From Hemerocallis citrina (taxonomy: Eukaryota; Streptophyta; Magnoliopsida; Asparagales; Asphodelaceae): a DNA stretch of 64,000 bases. The DNA lies in the NCBI GenBank assembly GCA_017893485.1, contig CM030367.1, positions 138,078,388 to 138,142,387 on the forward strand. Direction: 5' to 3'. The translations under genes were made by a program, and so were the position numbers. Positions 1 to 11,374 of this stretch are shown piece by piece; the first letter of the stretch is position 1, and each line of letters starts with the position of its first letter. The notes beneath the pieces were generated by a model. The model worked only from the letters and a program-made list of their open reading frames with translations, was not told where the DNA came from and made no database searches.

Positions 1-175
1 ATCTTGAAGTGTACGGTCAACAGCTTCTACACAAAACCTATGCTGCATAGGAACCTCATCCCAAATGATTAGCTTTGCTTCCCTGAAAAAATCTGCCTGA
101 GGTGATTGCTTAGTGAACCCACAAAAGGAATTATCCAACACATCAAGGGGGATGGAAAATGTTGAGTGTGCAGTT
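1..175 (-). pseudogene. Helitron helicase continuation after a one-base frameshift
   Basis: Downstream of the stop at 176-178 the minus strand, read in a shifted frame, continues the PIF1-like helicase. A Walker B-type segment [13 protein letters not shown] is clear, and DRTLQD follows at the window edge. The shift is explained by one extra G in the run that encodes the Gly-Gly-Arg stretch after Walker A. The rest of the helicase is outside the window. A single-base change in an otherwise well conserved gene means either recent inactivation or an assembly error. Confidence 0.75.
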
Positions 176-2839
176 CTACCCTCCTACCAGTAACAATGAT
201 GCAATGCCAGAAGAAGCAACAGTTACAACAATGAAACCATCTCGACGGCATTTCGTTGCTAGTGTATTGTATAAAAATGTTTTTCCAGTACCGGCTCCTC
301 TGTTCAAGAAGAATGTAGTTCCCTTGCCGCCCATAACTGATGTAATTATTGCAGTATATGCAGATAACTGTGCATCATTAAGTGAATTTATACTTGCTTG
401 TATATTAGCTTGTAGGGCTTCAACTTGCAGTACTCTATGTTCCCAAATAAACTTGTTGCCAACAACCGTACTCCAATTTTGCATAGGATGGGGCATGGGT
501 CGGAAGTTATCTAAGCTCTTGCCTGATTCTTGAAGCATTTGGTTTAAAAGATATAGACCATAATCTAGGACTTGGACTTGGGTAGGATTGGGAATGAAAA
601 ATAATGTACGCAGTTTGTGTTCAAGATCATCACATATATGCACTGAGAATTGGTTCCATAAGGTAAGTGGTTCCAACGGAGAGCATTCCGTAAGAATGAC
701 ACTAAATAACCTTCTAAGTTGGTAGCCGGTGCTCATAATTGCAGCTTCTTGGAGACATTGTACCCACTCGCCATCATCTTCCAACAGTCCTCTGGCAACA
801 CATGCTAATTTGAAAGTAGCATACTCAACATTGTCGACTGTACGTAAGCACTGAAATGATCGTGGTCCCTTCACAACTGTTAGTAGCAAACGCAAATAAA
901 AGCGCTCACCCGAATTCGGAGTTGCAAAGTACATTCTGCCGATTGCGTATCCCTTCTTTCTCGGCGTCCACATCTTCGAAGACTTATTCCAAACAAAATG
1001 TTGCGGGAACTGTTGGTAGGTGAATGCGCGTGCAGCTAAATTTGATGAGCAACATGCAAAAAAATCGGTAAGAGTTGTCATTTCTAGTTCGGCTCTAGAT
1101 ACGACGTCGTCAATCCTATCAGCCGAATTATAAACAACACGATGCATTCCAGGCAAATGCAGTGCCAAGCGTACAACCGCTGGCACCTCTTCATGTAAAG
1201 AGTGTCCAAAAATTCGCCATGCAGCTTCTGGAGGGCCAATATACCGTGCGTCGAGATATTGCTTGATCTCATCTACCCCTCCCAACACAATTGTTGCACG
1301 GTCGTTTCCTTTGAAAATATATTTGTGGATATATTTAACACATCTCACCCCAGCACAAACTTCAACATTAATATGACAATTAAAAATTTTAGAAAGGAAA
1401 GCATTATGGGGTACAACATCTCTATTATCAACCTGCTGCCCCCTCACAGTATAAAAATGTTTAGTATCACGACGACGATAGATTGGATAGCCATCTTGAT
1501 CCATAGTTGTTGCCTCAGAGAACTCTCTAGGATACCTCTTTTGACATTTTCCATTTTCCATGCACGATGCTTGAGGATTTCGTGCACCACACGGGCCATG
1601 CACCATACAAATTTTGACAGTTTCAAAGAGCAGGGGATCAGCTATCGGATCTGGAAATTCAGCAGACACTACTTCATCTACTTGTTGGCATGTATGAATT
1701 TTGTCTGGATTTGCAAGAAAGAAAAGAGCGTGCATATGAGGTAGCCCGCATTTCTGAAACTCAATGGTAAAGACATGCGCAACTTTCTGACCAAATACTT
1801 TTGCTTTTTCTATCCCCTTCATCAAAGCATTTTTCTTCAACTCAAAAACGCGAGAAACTAAATCAGGGCGATCAGTGGCTTTTTGATGTGGCAATAGAGC
1901 TGCAGTTATTTCTGGCCATTTGGGATTCGCAGTCATGGTAAGGAAAATATCTGGGTGTTGGTAGTGGCGCGTAATAGCCATTGAATCTTGAAAGATTTCA
2001 AACATATGTCTTGGACTACCAATGAATGAAGATGGCAAAATGATTCGTTGTCCGACCTGATCAAGTCCTAACCCATCTGCAGCGATGTCGGTAAGACCTT
2101 GGTAAAGTTCAGCTCGAAGTTTTCCCTGATTAAGCTTATGATATGTCAGTCGATTCTGCTCAGTGGCTGCCCAAGCATCGACAATAAATTCTTGCAAAAG
2201 TTTTCCTGCTCTCAGAATAGTTGAATACTCAGTATTGCGTTGAAATAAACGATAACTATAGAATTGCATTTGAGTTAGTCTAGCAGTCGAAGGTCTTCCG
2301 TTGATGACATCCCACTGTTTCAAATCCGGTTCCCATCCCAACTCACCATAAGGGAATAGCAAGACATAATGCAAGGGCAAATATGCTAGATGGCACTCGT
2401 TAATTTGCATTAACTCGTTGTTTCCCCTCAAATGCAGTATGATATCTCTCATACCACTAATTTCAGTTCCATCACCAGGTATAATCACTGTAATCTCATG
2501 AGTAGTTGGAAGATTATACCTACGCCGGTCAGTTGTAGAATTATAGTGTAGAACCGCAGGTAAGCTGTGATCCGAAGAATTTGTCTGGTTTAAAATTGTA
2601 TAAGCTTGACGGAACTTATCTGCAAATTCATTGAACTCCAAACAATCCTGAATAATATTGAGAACATCAGCTCTCAAATGAGGATTTCGCGATGTACGAA
2701 AACCTAAAGCAGAAACTAGATCGTAAATGTAGAGTTGTGCATAAACAGCAGCTTGACCTGGCTGTGGTATTTCTGGCAGATGAGACCGATAATTTTTCAT
2801 CATTCCAATGCAATGCTGAACAATAAGAGCATGCAACAT
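176..2839 (-). CDS. Helitron Rep-helicase, main exon (HUH Rep domain and start of the PIF1-like helicase)
   Basis: This 887-codon open frame carries the Helitron_like_N region and the replication initiator. The HUH nuclease motif reads [10 protein letters not shown] (about residue 366). The tyrosine motif reads [10 protein letters not shown] (about residue 503), with both tyrosines of the Y2 type present. A helicase Walker A motif, GAGTGKT, lies near residue 848, just before the frame ends. Together these would nick, transfer and unwind the element's own DNA. The ATG at 2839 is only the first Met of this frame; upstream exons suggest the natural start is at 3990. The frame stops at 176-178 because of one extra G in the VGG region. 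Helicase sequence continues in another frame to the window edge, so this copy is probably inactive. Confidence 0.9.
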   Translation of the reverse strand: MLHALIVQHCIGMMKNYRSHLPEIPQPGQAAVYAQLYIYDLVSALGFRTSRNPHLRADVLNIIQDCLEFNEFADKFRQAYTILNQTNSSDHSLPAVLHYNSTTDRRRYNLPTTHEITVIIPGDGTEISGMRDIILHLRGNNELMQINECHLAYLPLHYVLLFPYGELGWEPDLKQWDVINGRPSTARLTQMQFYSYRLFQRNTEYSTILRAGKLLQEFIVDAWAATEQNRLTYHKLNQGKLRAELYQGLTDIAADGLGLDQVGQRIILPSSFIGSPRHMFEIFQDSMAITRHYQHPDIFLTMTANPKWPEITAALLPHQKATDRPDLVSRVFELKKNALMKGIEKAKVFGQKVAHVFTIEFQKCGLPHMHALFFLANPDKIHTCQQVDEVVSAEFPDPIADPLLFETVKICMVHGPCGARNPQASCMENGKCQKRYPREFSEATTMDQDGYPIYRRRDTKHFYTVRGQQVDNRDVVPHNAFLSKIFNCHINVEVCAGVRCVKYIHKYIFKGNDRATIVLGGVDEIKQYLDARYIGPPEAAWRIFGHSLHEEVPAVVRLALHLPGMHRVVYNSADRIDDVVSRAELEMTTLTDFFACCSSNLAARAFTYQQFPQHFVWNKSSKMWTPRKKGYAIGRMYFATPNSGERFYLRLLLTVVKGPRSFQCLRTVDNVEYATFKLACVARGLLEDDGEWVQCLQEAAIMSTGYQLRRLFSVILTECSPLEPLTLWNQFSVHICDDLEHKLRTLFFIPNPTQVQVLDYGLYLLNQMLQESGKSLDNFRPMPHPMQNWSTVVGNKFIWEHRVLQVEALQANIQASINSLNDAQLSAYTAIITSVMGGKGTTFFLNRGAGTGKTFLYNTLATKCRRDGFIVVTVASSGIASLLLVGG

Positions 2840-3990
2840 TCATCATGCCGAGAAAGTGTCGTTCGGAATTGAACCTATTAGTTACGATGGCCATGTAAGT
2901 TAACAGTTGTATATATTCTAACCTATGGATAATATACACGGGTTAAAGGTAAAATAAAATGAACCTATTTGATTTGGACGTAGCAGTTCGATATCGTCTT
3001 TCACGTTGGGCCAATTGACGCTTGGTGCACCCTTCAAGTCTCGTTACTTGTGAATCAATCATATGACTGAATATGGAGAACAACTAACTAAAGATATTCT
3101 GAAAAAGTTTAGATTAAAAAAGCAAACATTATTTACCTAACATCGTCAGAAGTTTGACAGGTTCTTTGCAGGCCAATATTTGGCAGTACTGAAGTAGTTT
3201 GTCCATCATACATATGTTTCTGTGGTACATTAGAAGGAACAGTTGTTCGAGATAAACATTCGTCAGTTGCGTCTAATACTCGTATAGAGCACATTTCAAG
3301 TTTCTCCCGTTCTCGTCGTCTACGTTGAGCCAACGTAGCTTTCGATATAACATGATCATCATGAGCCTAAATTTGTGGGAATGAATCATTATAAATGACT
3401 ATTTAAGATGAGAACAACTTACTTATTTGAGAATGTATTAATTTTCACAGTGTGAGGATAAATAAAAGAAGCAGTGTAAGGAAACATAAAGAAAAAGCAT
3501 TGTAAATAAAGCAAGATAAAGAAGCAAGATAAGCATATACCGCACTGGACATTTCATTTTCTTTTCCCTTTCCCTTGCCCGAATAACTTGTTTCCTTTCT
3601 CTACATTGGGTGGTTAAAAAGTAGGAATTAACCATAAAAAATCAATAATGAGCAAAAGACATACCAAGTAATAAGGGGTGAAGCTTACCTTGCGAAGAGA
3701 TATTAGATTAAGCTCGCATTCATCTCGAATGGTAACCCCGACATTTTTTTGTCGAAGGAATTGCACCTGCAATAGAAAAATATCAATTTTGAATGTGAGT
3801 GATCAATTAATTAATGTGCCAAGAACACAATGAAAAGCTTAACTTACTGTTTTTTCCAAGTCAACATCAACCTGTAAGGTATTAAAGTAAACATTAAAAT
3901 GAGAGAAACTTATTATTATATCAAGTGTTGTAGATTTTATTTTTAAAAAAAGAAGATACTTACATGGCCATATATAGTGATGTCATCCAT
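2840..3990 (-). CDS. Upstream exons of the Helitron Rep-helicase gene
   Basis: On the minus strand I can trace a chain of GT-AG exons with compatible phases: 3990-3964 (starts ATG, MDDITIYGH), 3871-3848, 3766-3689, 3600-3541, 3366-3137, 3066-2965, then 2874 onward. Donors such as GTAAGT, GTAAGC and GTAAAT and acceptors such as TTGCAG flank them; the donor after 2965 (GTTCAT) is weak. The product is rich in arginine-glutamate motifs (LAQRRRRERE, LAQRERRYR), as in the N termini of plant Helitron proteins. It then enters a CxxC segment, [12 protein letters not shown], typical of the zinc-finger region ahead of Rep. That segment is in a different frame from the main exon. The join near 2790 also lacks sequence normally found between them, so a small out-of-frame deletion is likely there. 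Confidence 0.55.
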
Positions 3991-6539
3991 AGCTGTTCTT
4001 TAATTGGAGCAATTGACCTGTATATAAAGGAGGGGAAACATATTAACTAACCAATTGAAGTTCTTTAATTGGAGCAATTGACGTTCTAATTATTTTAACA
4101 AACCAATCAAGAAAACGTATTAACTACTATTAATTACTATGATCTATCTTCTTTGATGATTAACTACAATGAGATATGGTGTAGAAAAGCTTCGGGTGAT
4201 CAAGAAAGATGAACAGGATGTAGAATGACTAAGCACATTTTTTTGGTAGAATCTCACAAAATCCCAAGATTCCATATGTGAAGATTCTAACGATTTTTTC
4301 TTCCAAATTGATTGTGTTTTGGGTTAAACATAGCAGTTTTGATGTGCTTGTGATACAAAGACACTGCATAGCTGGTGTGGATACAATGAAGCATTCTATG
4401 TAATAAACAAACCTCGAATAAACGCTATGCATTCTATGTTTGATCTTCATATTGTTTACTTAAATTAGGCAAAAATCGCCACTCATTCTAAACCCAACTC
4501 GCCACATCCACAACTCTACTTGACGAAGCGATAGGAGCTGAAGTCATTGAAAATTTGGAACCATCCTCAGAAACACGATAAGCTTCCACACCTACAACAC
4601 TAAGCCCAGTGCCTACACCTACAACACTACAAACTGTACAGTGCAAACTCTTCGAAATCAACAACAGTAAGCCCAAACCACCCACATTGACTTCCTTCAA
4701 TTCCCAAACATCCGTGCTTTTAAAGATACCCAAATTTCTCAATACTCAAATTAGTAATCTGTCAACACACAAATATCCAAATCTCTCTCAATACACAAAC
4801 TTCCTTCAATACCGAATTCTTCTAATCTGTCAATACCCAGATTAGAATACCATTCCAATTAACTCTACGGGTGTTTTGCATTCACACAATACCACATAAA
4901 CACTATATTTTAGTCATCCTGCTTCAATTTTATGGATAACAACCTCATCAATTTCCCAATCAAGTGAATGATCAAACATAAATAGTGAAAGGTATTTCTT
5001 AGTCATCAACATGAACCGTACATTTAATTAGTCATCGAAATAGTCGAAAAGCTATCAATCTAAGGATCTAGCCCAACTCAAAACCTCTTTACCCACAACA
5101 TCCAAGTAACATGGCAAAATCCCATACACAAATCACCACCAACAAACTTCCAAAAAAATTAGAACCTACATTTTAACCTTCCACACAACATCCAAAATAC
5201 ATCATTCATTCTTGCCTTAAACAATTAAAACAAAGATTGTTATAACAACCATACAATTAATATTCTACCATTCGCAACATACTATTCACAACCAATACTT
5301 CTACACCAAAATGCAAAAAATTACCCTCAACTTTTTTTTCTAACAAAAAAAGTACCAATAGCCCTCCACGGCAATTGCGAATATATATGATCACAAAATG
5401 CACTTCTACAGAACAATATAATTTAGGCTACAAACTGCAAATAATCAATTTTATAGGAGTTAAAATTCATAGTCCATACAAAATTGGAGAGTATCCATAG
5501 TGCATATGCAAGTAATAAGAATTCAATAGTATAAGAGACAGTGTGAGAATTGTAGATTGTGTTAAGCATTTCAGAAGAGTCCAATATACACAGGATATCT
5601 TCAATAACATCAATTCAAATACTTCTTAGCCTTTTTTTTATGTTAAGCAAGTAATGGAGCTTGAACCTCTCATAGATCTACTTCTTAAAACTCCCACCCA
5701 TCTATCATTGTTTTTAATGTCCATCAAGCTTTGGAGATTGATTTAATTTCTACTACTCTTCCAATTTTTGAAAGTTATTCACCTTATTTTATTCAGGCAA
5801 AGTGCATTATGCTAAGGGCAGAGATGTGGACAACAGGGCAGAGGAGAGATCGCAAAAAGTACAGTAGTTAAAGGGCTGAGAACTGGGAGCCGCGAGAGAG
5901 TTTGTGTAGGCGGGTGAGGGCTAAAAGGCAAAAGGCTGTAGGGGAGAGAAAGAGATGGGATTATCATGGGAAACATCAGGATTGGCTGGAGTGAGATTAC
6001 AGCAGACACAAAAGCAGTTTTTTGCAATGCAAAGCATCAATTCAGGTCTTGTGACCTAATGAGAATAAGGGTAATCATAAAAACACACTTTAGCCCACAA
6101 AAAGTGCTTTCAGTCTCTCCAAAACCACTCCAAAAGCATTACCAAACATTGCTCAAATAAGCCTCAGACACTAATTTCGAAACACCTCCTTAACCCTATG
6201 ATTCTCAAAATCTACCAGGTCATGCTTCATCTCCTTCGTTCTGTGCTCTTAATACCATCAAGTGAATCACTCTTTTTCTGTCCTTTGAATCACTCAAACT
6301 ATTAAAAATAGTAAAATAATAGTTCAACAGAACTCAAGGGAGAAATAACCTGATATCATGTGATCATGTCTCCTTATCAAGTGAACGACTCCTTTGATTT
6401 ATTTTAGACATATGACTATATTCACATACATATCCAGTACACCTTACATCTAACCAATGCTTTTAAACTAAGATATGTCAGCAAATAGATAGCTGACATA
6501 TCTGATATATATAATGAAGTAGATAGCTGCTTCTTGACA
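3991..6539. other. AT-rich non-coding sequence inside the large Helitron
   Basis: No recognisable gene, repeat array or terminal structure is seen. Open frames here are short, lack motifs and fall in AT-rich, A/C-biased sequence. It probably represents the 5' non-coding part of the Helitron or DNA captured by it. Confidence 0.5.
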
Positions 6540-6609
6540 TGACAGATCCAACTCCAAACCAAAACTTGCAAAGATTCCACTTGAGATGCAAATGCGCCAT
6601 AAAAGCAAA

Positions 6610-6925
6610 GAAATCAAATAATTCAAAGACATCAAAATTCCGATACCAAATCATCAAGAATTCCGATACCAAATCAAATAATTCAAAGACATTAATAAAA
6701 GCAACGATCTATCCTCGGAGGTGAGGTGAAATTCCGAAGGTGAGGTGAGGTGAAATTCCGATACCAAATCAAACAATTCAAAGAAATCAAATAATTCAAA
6801 AACATGCTAATTCCGATACCAAATCAATTCCGAAGTAGAGGTGAAATTCTGGAGGTGAGGTGAAATCGATTTTTTATACCTAATTCAAAGACATCAAAAT
6901 TCAAAGAAATCAATTTTGTATACCT
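6610..6925. repeat. Short interspersed direct repeats
   Basis: About five imperfect copies of a ~35-bp unit containing 'attccgataccaaatca' and 'aattcaaagacat' alternate with GA-rich pieces such as 'gaggtgaggtgaaattc'. The copies are irregularly spaced rather than strictly tandem. No coding function is evident. Confidence 0.6.
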
Positions 6926-6929
6926 GATA

Positions 6930-7330
6930 GATGAAATCGATGGTGACTGGACTGTGCGGAAGGCGACGGGACCGAGCGGATGGCGACGGGAGGGAAGGCG
7001 ACGGGACTGCGGAGTTAGGAGACAGTGAGAGACGGGACTGCGGAGATGGAGAGACGGCGCTGGGAGGTCTGAGGTGGAGGATGAGAGGGCGGAGGAGGGA
7101 GAGAGTGAGAGAGCGAGAGATCTGGAGGATGAGGGGGTTAGGGTGAGAGCGGAGATCGGGCGCTGGTTGAGAGCGGAAGGGAGGAGGAGGGAGAGTGAGA
7201 GAGCGGGGAGATTAGATAGAGAGAGGGAGACAGTGAGAGAGAGAGTGAGCGGGAGAAAGAGGGAGATAAGGGATTTTTTTTGTTTTAATGGGAAAAAGAG
7301 AGAGAAAAAGAGAGAGAGAGTGTGTATTTG
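6930..7330. repeat. Purine-rich, strand-asymmetric tract near the Helitron 5' end
   Basis: The plus strand is strongly G/A-rich, first with 'gcgacggga' repeats (6960-7010), then with long (GA)n stretches to 7320. Seen from the Helitron strand this is a C/T-rich leader 120-520 bases inside the 5' terminus. The short Helitron at 8543-9087 has a shorter CT-rich tract at the matching place, so it is probably part of the element's conserved 5' region. Confidence 0.6.
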
Positions 7331-7453
7331 AATTTGGGGAGTTTGAAATTTGGGCGGGAAAATATGTTTTGTGAGAGTAGATCTGGTCCATTGATTTTGG
7401 GATAGATTGAATGTGAGCCACTTGATAGCTTTCTTTGTGTTTTATTATATAGA

Positions 7454-8374
7454 TAATGCTTAGTAAGTTGGCTGTGGTTAAAAAATTAAAAATGGATTTG
7501 GAAATGATATTAATGCATTGCATGGGGGCCCACGGCAGATGAATGCAAATGCTTTGCTACCTTTATTTGACGATGACATCATCGCTACTGGGGCCTACCC
7601 GTCTTCTCACGGCTAATGGGAGGAGAGAGGGAAATGGTAAAGTGTTAATAGTCCCATATCCTTAAATGATTAAAATAAAAATATTAATAAATACTAATAG
7701 CCAATGATCAAGAGTCACCTAATCGGTTAACCAACTTTTGAGAGGCAGCCTGTGGTGGGCAGTTGTACTACATAGTATCTAATTTGTATTCTAAATTGTA
7801 TAAATTGTCTGAGCTAGGGGCAGCGGCATTACATGTAATTAGAAACAGAACTTGAGCCTTCACACTTAGGTATGAGCATGATGTTGGACTAGTTCATCGG
7901 AAGATCTGCATTGCATTCCAGACAAGGGCCATTTCTGCCGTCCAGGTAGAGTTCATAGTGGTGCTCGAGTCTGTACCCAAGTAAATGATGTTGTGGAAGT
8001 GTTATTTATTAACTTATTTTGGTATACCAATAATTTATGTTTGCTATAGAATGTTTGTCTCGAAGGGTTTCTAATAAAATATATGAAAAACAACACAATA
8101 TAAGCCACCTTATATGGGTATTGTTGAACTTGAGGTTTTTTTTCTCTTTCTGGACTTTTGTGATATGGAACTTCAGAACATGAGTAAAGATTTTACCAAA
8201 GAGGGCTACAATAGTTTGATTTGTTTTTGTATCAAATTCCAATCAAACTTGTCTATGGGAGTGCTACTAGGATCATGCTGTGAGCCACTTTGCTAGTGAG
8301 AAAAGATGTATGCAATAATTTGACAAGTCTTTGTTTCAAATTTCAATCTAACTTGCTATGTGAGTGACTAGGAT
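7454..8374. other. Flanking DNA between Helitron and hAT remnant
   Basis: No gene recognised. A ~110-bp imperfect direct duplication is visible, with 8225-8275 resembling 8335-8374. Each copy contains an 'actaggatca' segment. Confidence 0.5.
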
Positions 8375-9225
8375 CAGGGCCGGCCATGGCCTAGGGCAGG
8401 CCGGGCGATAGCCCAGGGGCCAATTCAGATGAGGGGCACAAAAATTTGTAAGTATAATGAGTTTGTAACACTCATTATGCTTAATTGACAATGTAAAATG
8501 CGTACATTATCAATTAAATTTTTTTGGAAGCATATATATAAACTAGATTTGCCCGTGGGAACGTGCCTACGGCACGTCTTCAGAACGATATAGAACACGA
8601 AAAGCCATGTAAACAATAAAACAATAATTATGTAGCTCAAGTTTGAATAGTATGACAACAATTAGTTATAACTAAAAGTCTATGTTTCCATTAGTATTTG
8701 TTGAAAAATAATTATAAATGGGGATATAAAATCTAACTTTTTAGAACTTCAAGTGTGGAAAATAATGAAATTTAATTGTTGAAGGGATATTTGCTATAAA
8801 AAATTCTGAAAATTTTCAAAACCGAAATCTTAAATCTAATTTCTAAGTAAATAAAGAAAGAATGGGATAGAGAGATATAGAGAGAGAGAGAAAAAGAGAA
8901 ATATGAAAAAGTAAAGAGAGAAGAGATAGATAGTAATAAAAATGAGTTTTTTAGGGGAGAAAATTTGGTTTTTTGGTTTGAAATTTTGGAGGGAAAATAT
9001 GTTTTGTGAGGTTTGATATGGACCATTGATTTTGGGGGGATTGATTGTGAGCCACTTGATAGCTTTCTTTGTAATTTATTATATAGATTTGCTTTCATTT
9101 AAATAGTTTGTCTTTCAAGGCTCCAAGATTGTTCGCATTTAACTAACTTTCAATTATATTTTGTCAACTTGCAAAAGGCCCAATTTGAGAACTTGCTTAG
9201 GGCTCTCTGAAACTCAAATACACCC
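8375..9225. mobile_element. Degenerate hAT-type element carrying a Helitron insertion
   Basis: The left end begins CAGGGCCGGCC and is followed by GC-rich sequence and 'aggggcacaaaa', the usual look of plant hAT termini. Near 9165-9220 the phrase 'aaaggcccaattt' followed by 'gcttagggctc' resembles a worn hAT 3' end. The 8 bp before the left end are ACTAGGAT; I do not find a clear partner at the right, so the right boundary is approximate. No transposase is encoded. Confidence 0.4.
8543..9087 (-). mobile_element. Short non-autonomous Helitron (545 bp), complete
   Basis: On the minus strand the element begins TCTATATAATAAATT (at 9087) and ends CTAG (at 8543). It is preceded by A and followed by T on the plus strand, without a target duplication. 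A perfect 7-bp stem with 3-nt loop (ACGTGCC-TAC-GGCACGT, 8561-8577) lies 14 bases before CTAG, as expected for a Helitron terminator. The first ~150 bases match the 5' end of the large Helitron at 7453. Related sequence on the opposite strand at about 12170-12260 lacks the insert and reads straight across the A/T junction, which acts as an empty site. There is no coding capacity; movement would depend on a Rep-helicase supplied in trans. Confidence 0.85.
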
Positions 9226-9399
9226 TTGTACATATACTTATTAGAAAATCTGTATCTGTATCTGAGAATTTACATTCGCAACGAATATCAGTATTTGTGG
9301 CATTCGGATAGACAACCTAGGAACTAGAAATAAAGACACATACATAGAATTTGTGGCAACTTTTTTTCTCACTAGTGAAGGGGATAGCACGATCCTAGT
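9226..9399. other. Spacer with no recognised feature
   Basis: AT-rich sequence without motifs. Its end, 9350-9399, is roughly the inverted complement of 8262-8300 ('actaggatc...ctagtgag'). The two hAT remnants therefore have related flanks in opposite orientation. Confidence 0.4.
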
Positions 9400-9407
9400 C
9401 AGGGCCG

Positions 9408-9525
9408 GTCCTGAGGTATTTAAGGCCTTGGGCAAAAAAAAAAATTATGCCCTTTATAGATATGCCTGTCCTGAGGTATTTAAGGCCTTGGGCAAAAAAA
9501 AAAATTATGCCCTTTATAGATATGC

Positions 9526-9527
<2 letters not shown>
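9408..9527. repeat. Exact 60-bp tandem duplication at the hAT terminus
   Basis: Positions 9408-9467 and 9468-9527 are identical, each starting 'gtcctgaggtatttaaggcc' and ending 'tagatatgcct'. The lack of any difference suggests a recent slippage or gene-conversion event. Confidence 0.95.

Positions 9528-9528
<1 letters not shown>

Positions 9529-9599
<71 letters not shown>
9529..9599. repeat. (TA)n microsatellite
   Basis: An uninterrupted run of about 35 TA dinucleotides immediately follows the 60-bp duplication. Confidence 0.98.
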
Positions 9600-9601
<2 letters not shown>

Positions 9602-9699
9602 CTAAAATATGATATAACGGCAGGGGGCATAAAACAAATACCCGAAAAATAAAGATTAACTTGTTTTGCTATATGACATTAAATACTTAATATTTTTTT

Positions 9700-10640
9700 A
9701 TTAAGCATAGTGACAACAATTCTTACACCTACACACACTCAACATATTCTTTTCAATACTTAAAATTGCTAATCCATTTAGCCTATCTTAAGTCATAGTT
9801 GTTCGCAAATAAGATTTTAATAATTTTAATTTTGAAAAGTTTTTTTTTTCTGTAGATGTCACAGTCACAGGTCCATTCAATACAATCCTATAAGCAACCA
9901 AAATATTTGGAAATATATGTGATATCCCATAATTTTAATGGAATGTCATGGTTTATCTGTTTCATATGCTTCACTTTGAAGCATTTCTTGCAATATTTGT
10001 AATTATGAAAGTAAATAATTCACATCAATATCAGACATCTCACAATGTTTCAAAGCGATTTCAAGTTGCATAAAACAATTTTTTACTCCATCATCATTCA
10101 ATGAAACTAATCGTGATGCATCAAACAAGAAGCCAAATCTATATTTAAAATTTTGTATTTGTTCAAATCTACTCTTCAATTGATAAAAAGCCATATCAAC
10201 TAAAACAATAAAATAATAATCAGTTCAAAAAATTCTTGAGCAGATTGTTGTTCTCTATCTGTATCAGGAATCTCATCAAAATGTCTCTCTCTAAAAGTCC
10301 TACATTTTACAGGAAATAAGGCTCAATTTTCATTTCAGATGCAATTTTTTAGCTTCAATCATAGCAGAAGTAAATCCATTTTCTCTATATTTTTTCAAAA
10401 AATGAAACAAACCCTTCAAAGCTTTTAATTGCAAAATCAAGAAGTATATCTTCAGTCTGCAATTTTTTTACTCACTAAGTATGTCTTGTACAAATTTTTA
10501 TGCCAAATAACAAAACTTAAAATAAAATCAAAACTTAAAAATTCACCTGATACTAATTTCTCAGCATCCCAACTCATTTTAGAATCATCAGAAATTCCTT
10601 CTAATTTAATTAAAGTTTGTTTCAGAATGTAGTATATAGC
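9700..10640 (-). pseudogene. hAT transposase remnant (ZMYM1-like, with C-terminal dimerisation domain)
   Basis: Read on the minus strand from high to low coordinates, fragments in several frames match the usual order of plant hAT transposases of the 'zinc finger MYM-type 1-like' group. These include a segment with SKKIADCR (about 10450-10490) and then FRERHFDEIPDTDREQQSA (about 10230-10300). A 63-residue open piece at 10003-10194 contains RFEQIQNFKYRFGFLFDA. The hAT dimerisation region, with FSKLKLLKSYLRTTMT and LNGLAILSIEKNM, lies at about 9760-9850. Frameshifts and stop codons between blocks rule out function. In an intact enzyme the last block mediates dimerisation. Family assignment is from recalled motifs. 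Confidence 0.65.
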
Positions 10641-11233
10641 TAAGAACATTTATTGAACCATTAATTAGCAAACGTGAATTTAAAAAGTAAAAATTGAAAA
10701 TTGAAAACCATTAATTAGTAAACAAGAATATATAAAGTAAAAGAAAAATTGAATCTCATCAAAATGTCTCTTTCTAAAAGCCCTACGTTTTACAGGAAAT
10801 AAGGCTCAATTTCCATTTCAGATGCAATTTTTTAGCTTCAATCATAGCAGAAATAAATCCATTTTCTCTATATTTTTTTCAAAAAATGAAACAAACACTT
10901 CAATGCTTTTAATTGCAACATCAAAAAACATATCTCCGGTCTACAATTTTTTTACTCACTAAGTTTATCTTGTACAAATTTTAAAGCCAAATAACCAAAC
11001 TTAAAATAAAATCAAAACTTAAAAATTCACTTGATGCTAATTTTTCAACATCCCAGCTCATTTTAGAATCATCAGAAATTTCTGCTAATTTAATTAAAGC
11101 TTGTTTCAGAATGTAGTAAATAGCTAAGAACATTTATTGAACCATTAATTAGCAAACGTGATTTTAAAAAGTAAAAATTGAAAATTGAAAATCAGTAATT
11201 AGTAAACAAGAATATATAAAGTAAAAGAAAAAT
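10268..11233. repeat. 483-bp tandem duplication inside the hAT transposase remnant
   Basis: The sequence from 10268 ('gaatctcatcaaaatgtctc') is repeated from 10751 with roughly 90% similarity by eye, continuing to about 11233. It duplicates the middle part of the decayed transposase, so it arose within the element. Confidence 0.85.
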
Positions 11234-11255
11234 TGCTCTCGTTAAGAGTTGTTAA

Positions 11256-11318
11256 GAGTTGAATTGAAGACCTCCCACTTACTAAACGGGTCCTCTAACC
11301 AACTAAGCTAGGAGACCT
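11256..11318 (-). tRNA. tRNA-like remnant (pseudo-tRNA or SINE head)
   Basis: On the minus strand an A-box-like TAGCTTAGTTGGTTAGAG (11293-11310) is followed 20-30 bases later by a degenerate B box, GGTCTTCAATTC. I cannot fold a complete cloverleaf with a convincing anticodon arm, and the B box departs from consensus. It is best read as a tRNA-derived relic, not a functional gene. Confidence 0.3.
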
Positions 11319-11374
11319 TTAGCATTCCTAATTCAAATATTAATTGTTAGCATATATGCTTCCAAAAAAAAATT

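Larger units (their letters stand above)
1..7453 (-). mobile_element. Large Helitron, 5' part; 3' end lies beyond the left edge
   Basis: Helitrons are rolling-circle DNA transposons that begin with TC, end with CTRR after a hairpin, and insert between A and T without a target duplication. The proposed 5' terminus is at 7453: on the minus strand the element starts TCTATATAATAAAA and the next base on the plus strand is T. The first ~150 bases, including a pyrimidine-rich tract, match the 5' end of the short Helitron at 8543-9087. The only recognisable gene inside is the Rep-helicase gene starting at 3990 on the same strand. It runs leftward out of the window, so the 3' terminus is not visible. 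The link between the terminus and the gene is inference: 3.4 kb of non-coding sequence lies between them. Confidence 0.6.

Noticed and set aside
4229..4850. Short open frames suggesting host exons
   Set aside because: No motifs, poor codon pattern and no convincing splice sites; frames on both strands are equally open.
11256..11318. Functional tRNA gene
   Set aside because: A box is good but the B box is degenerate and no proper anticodon arm or acceptor stem can be drawn; kept only as a relic.
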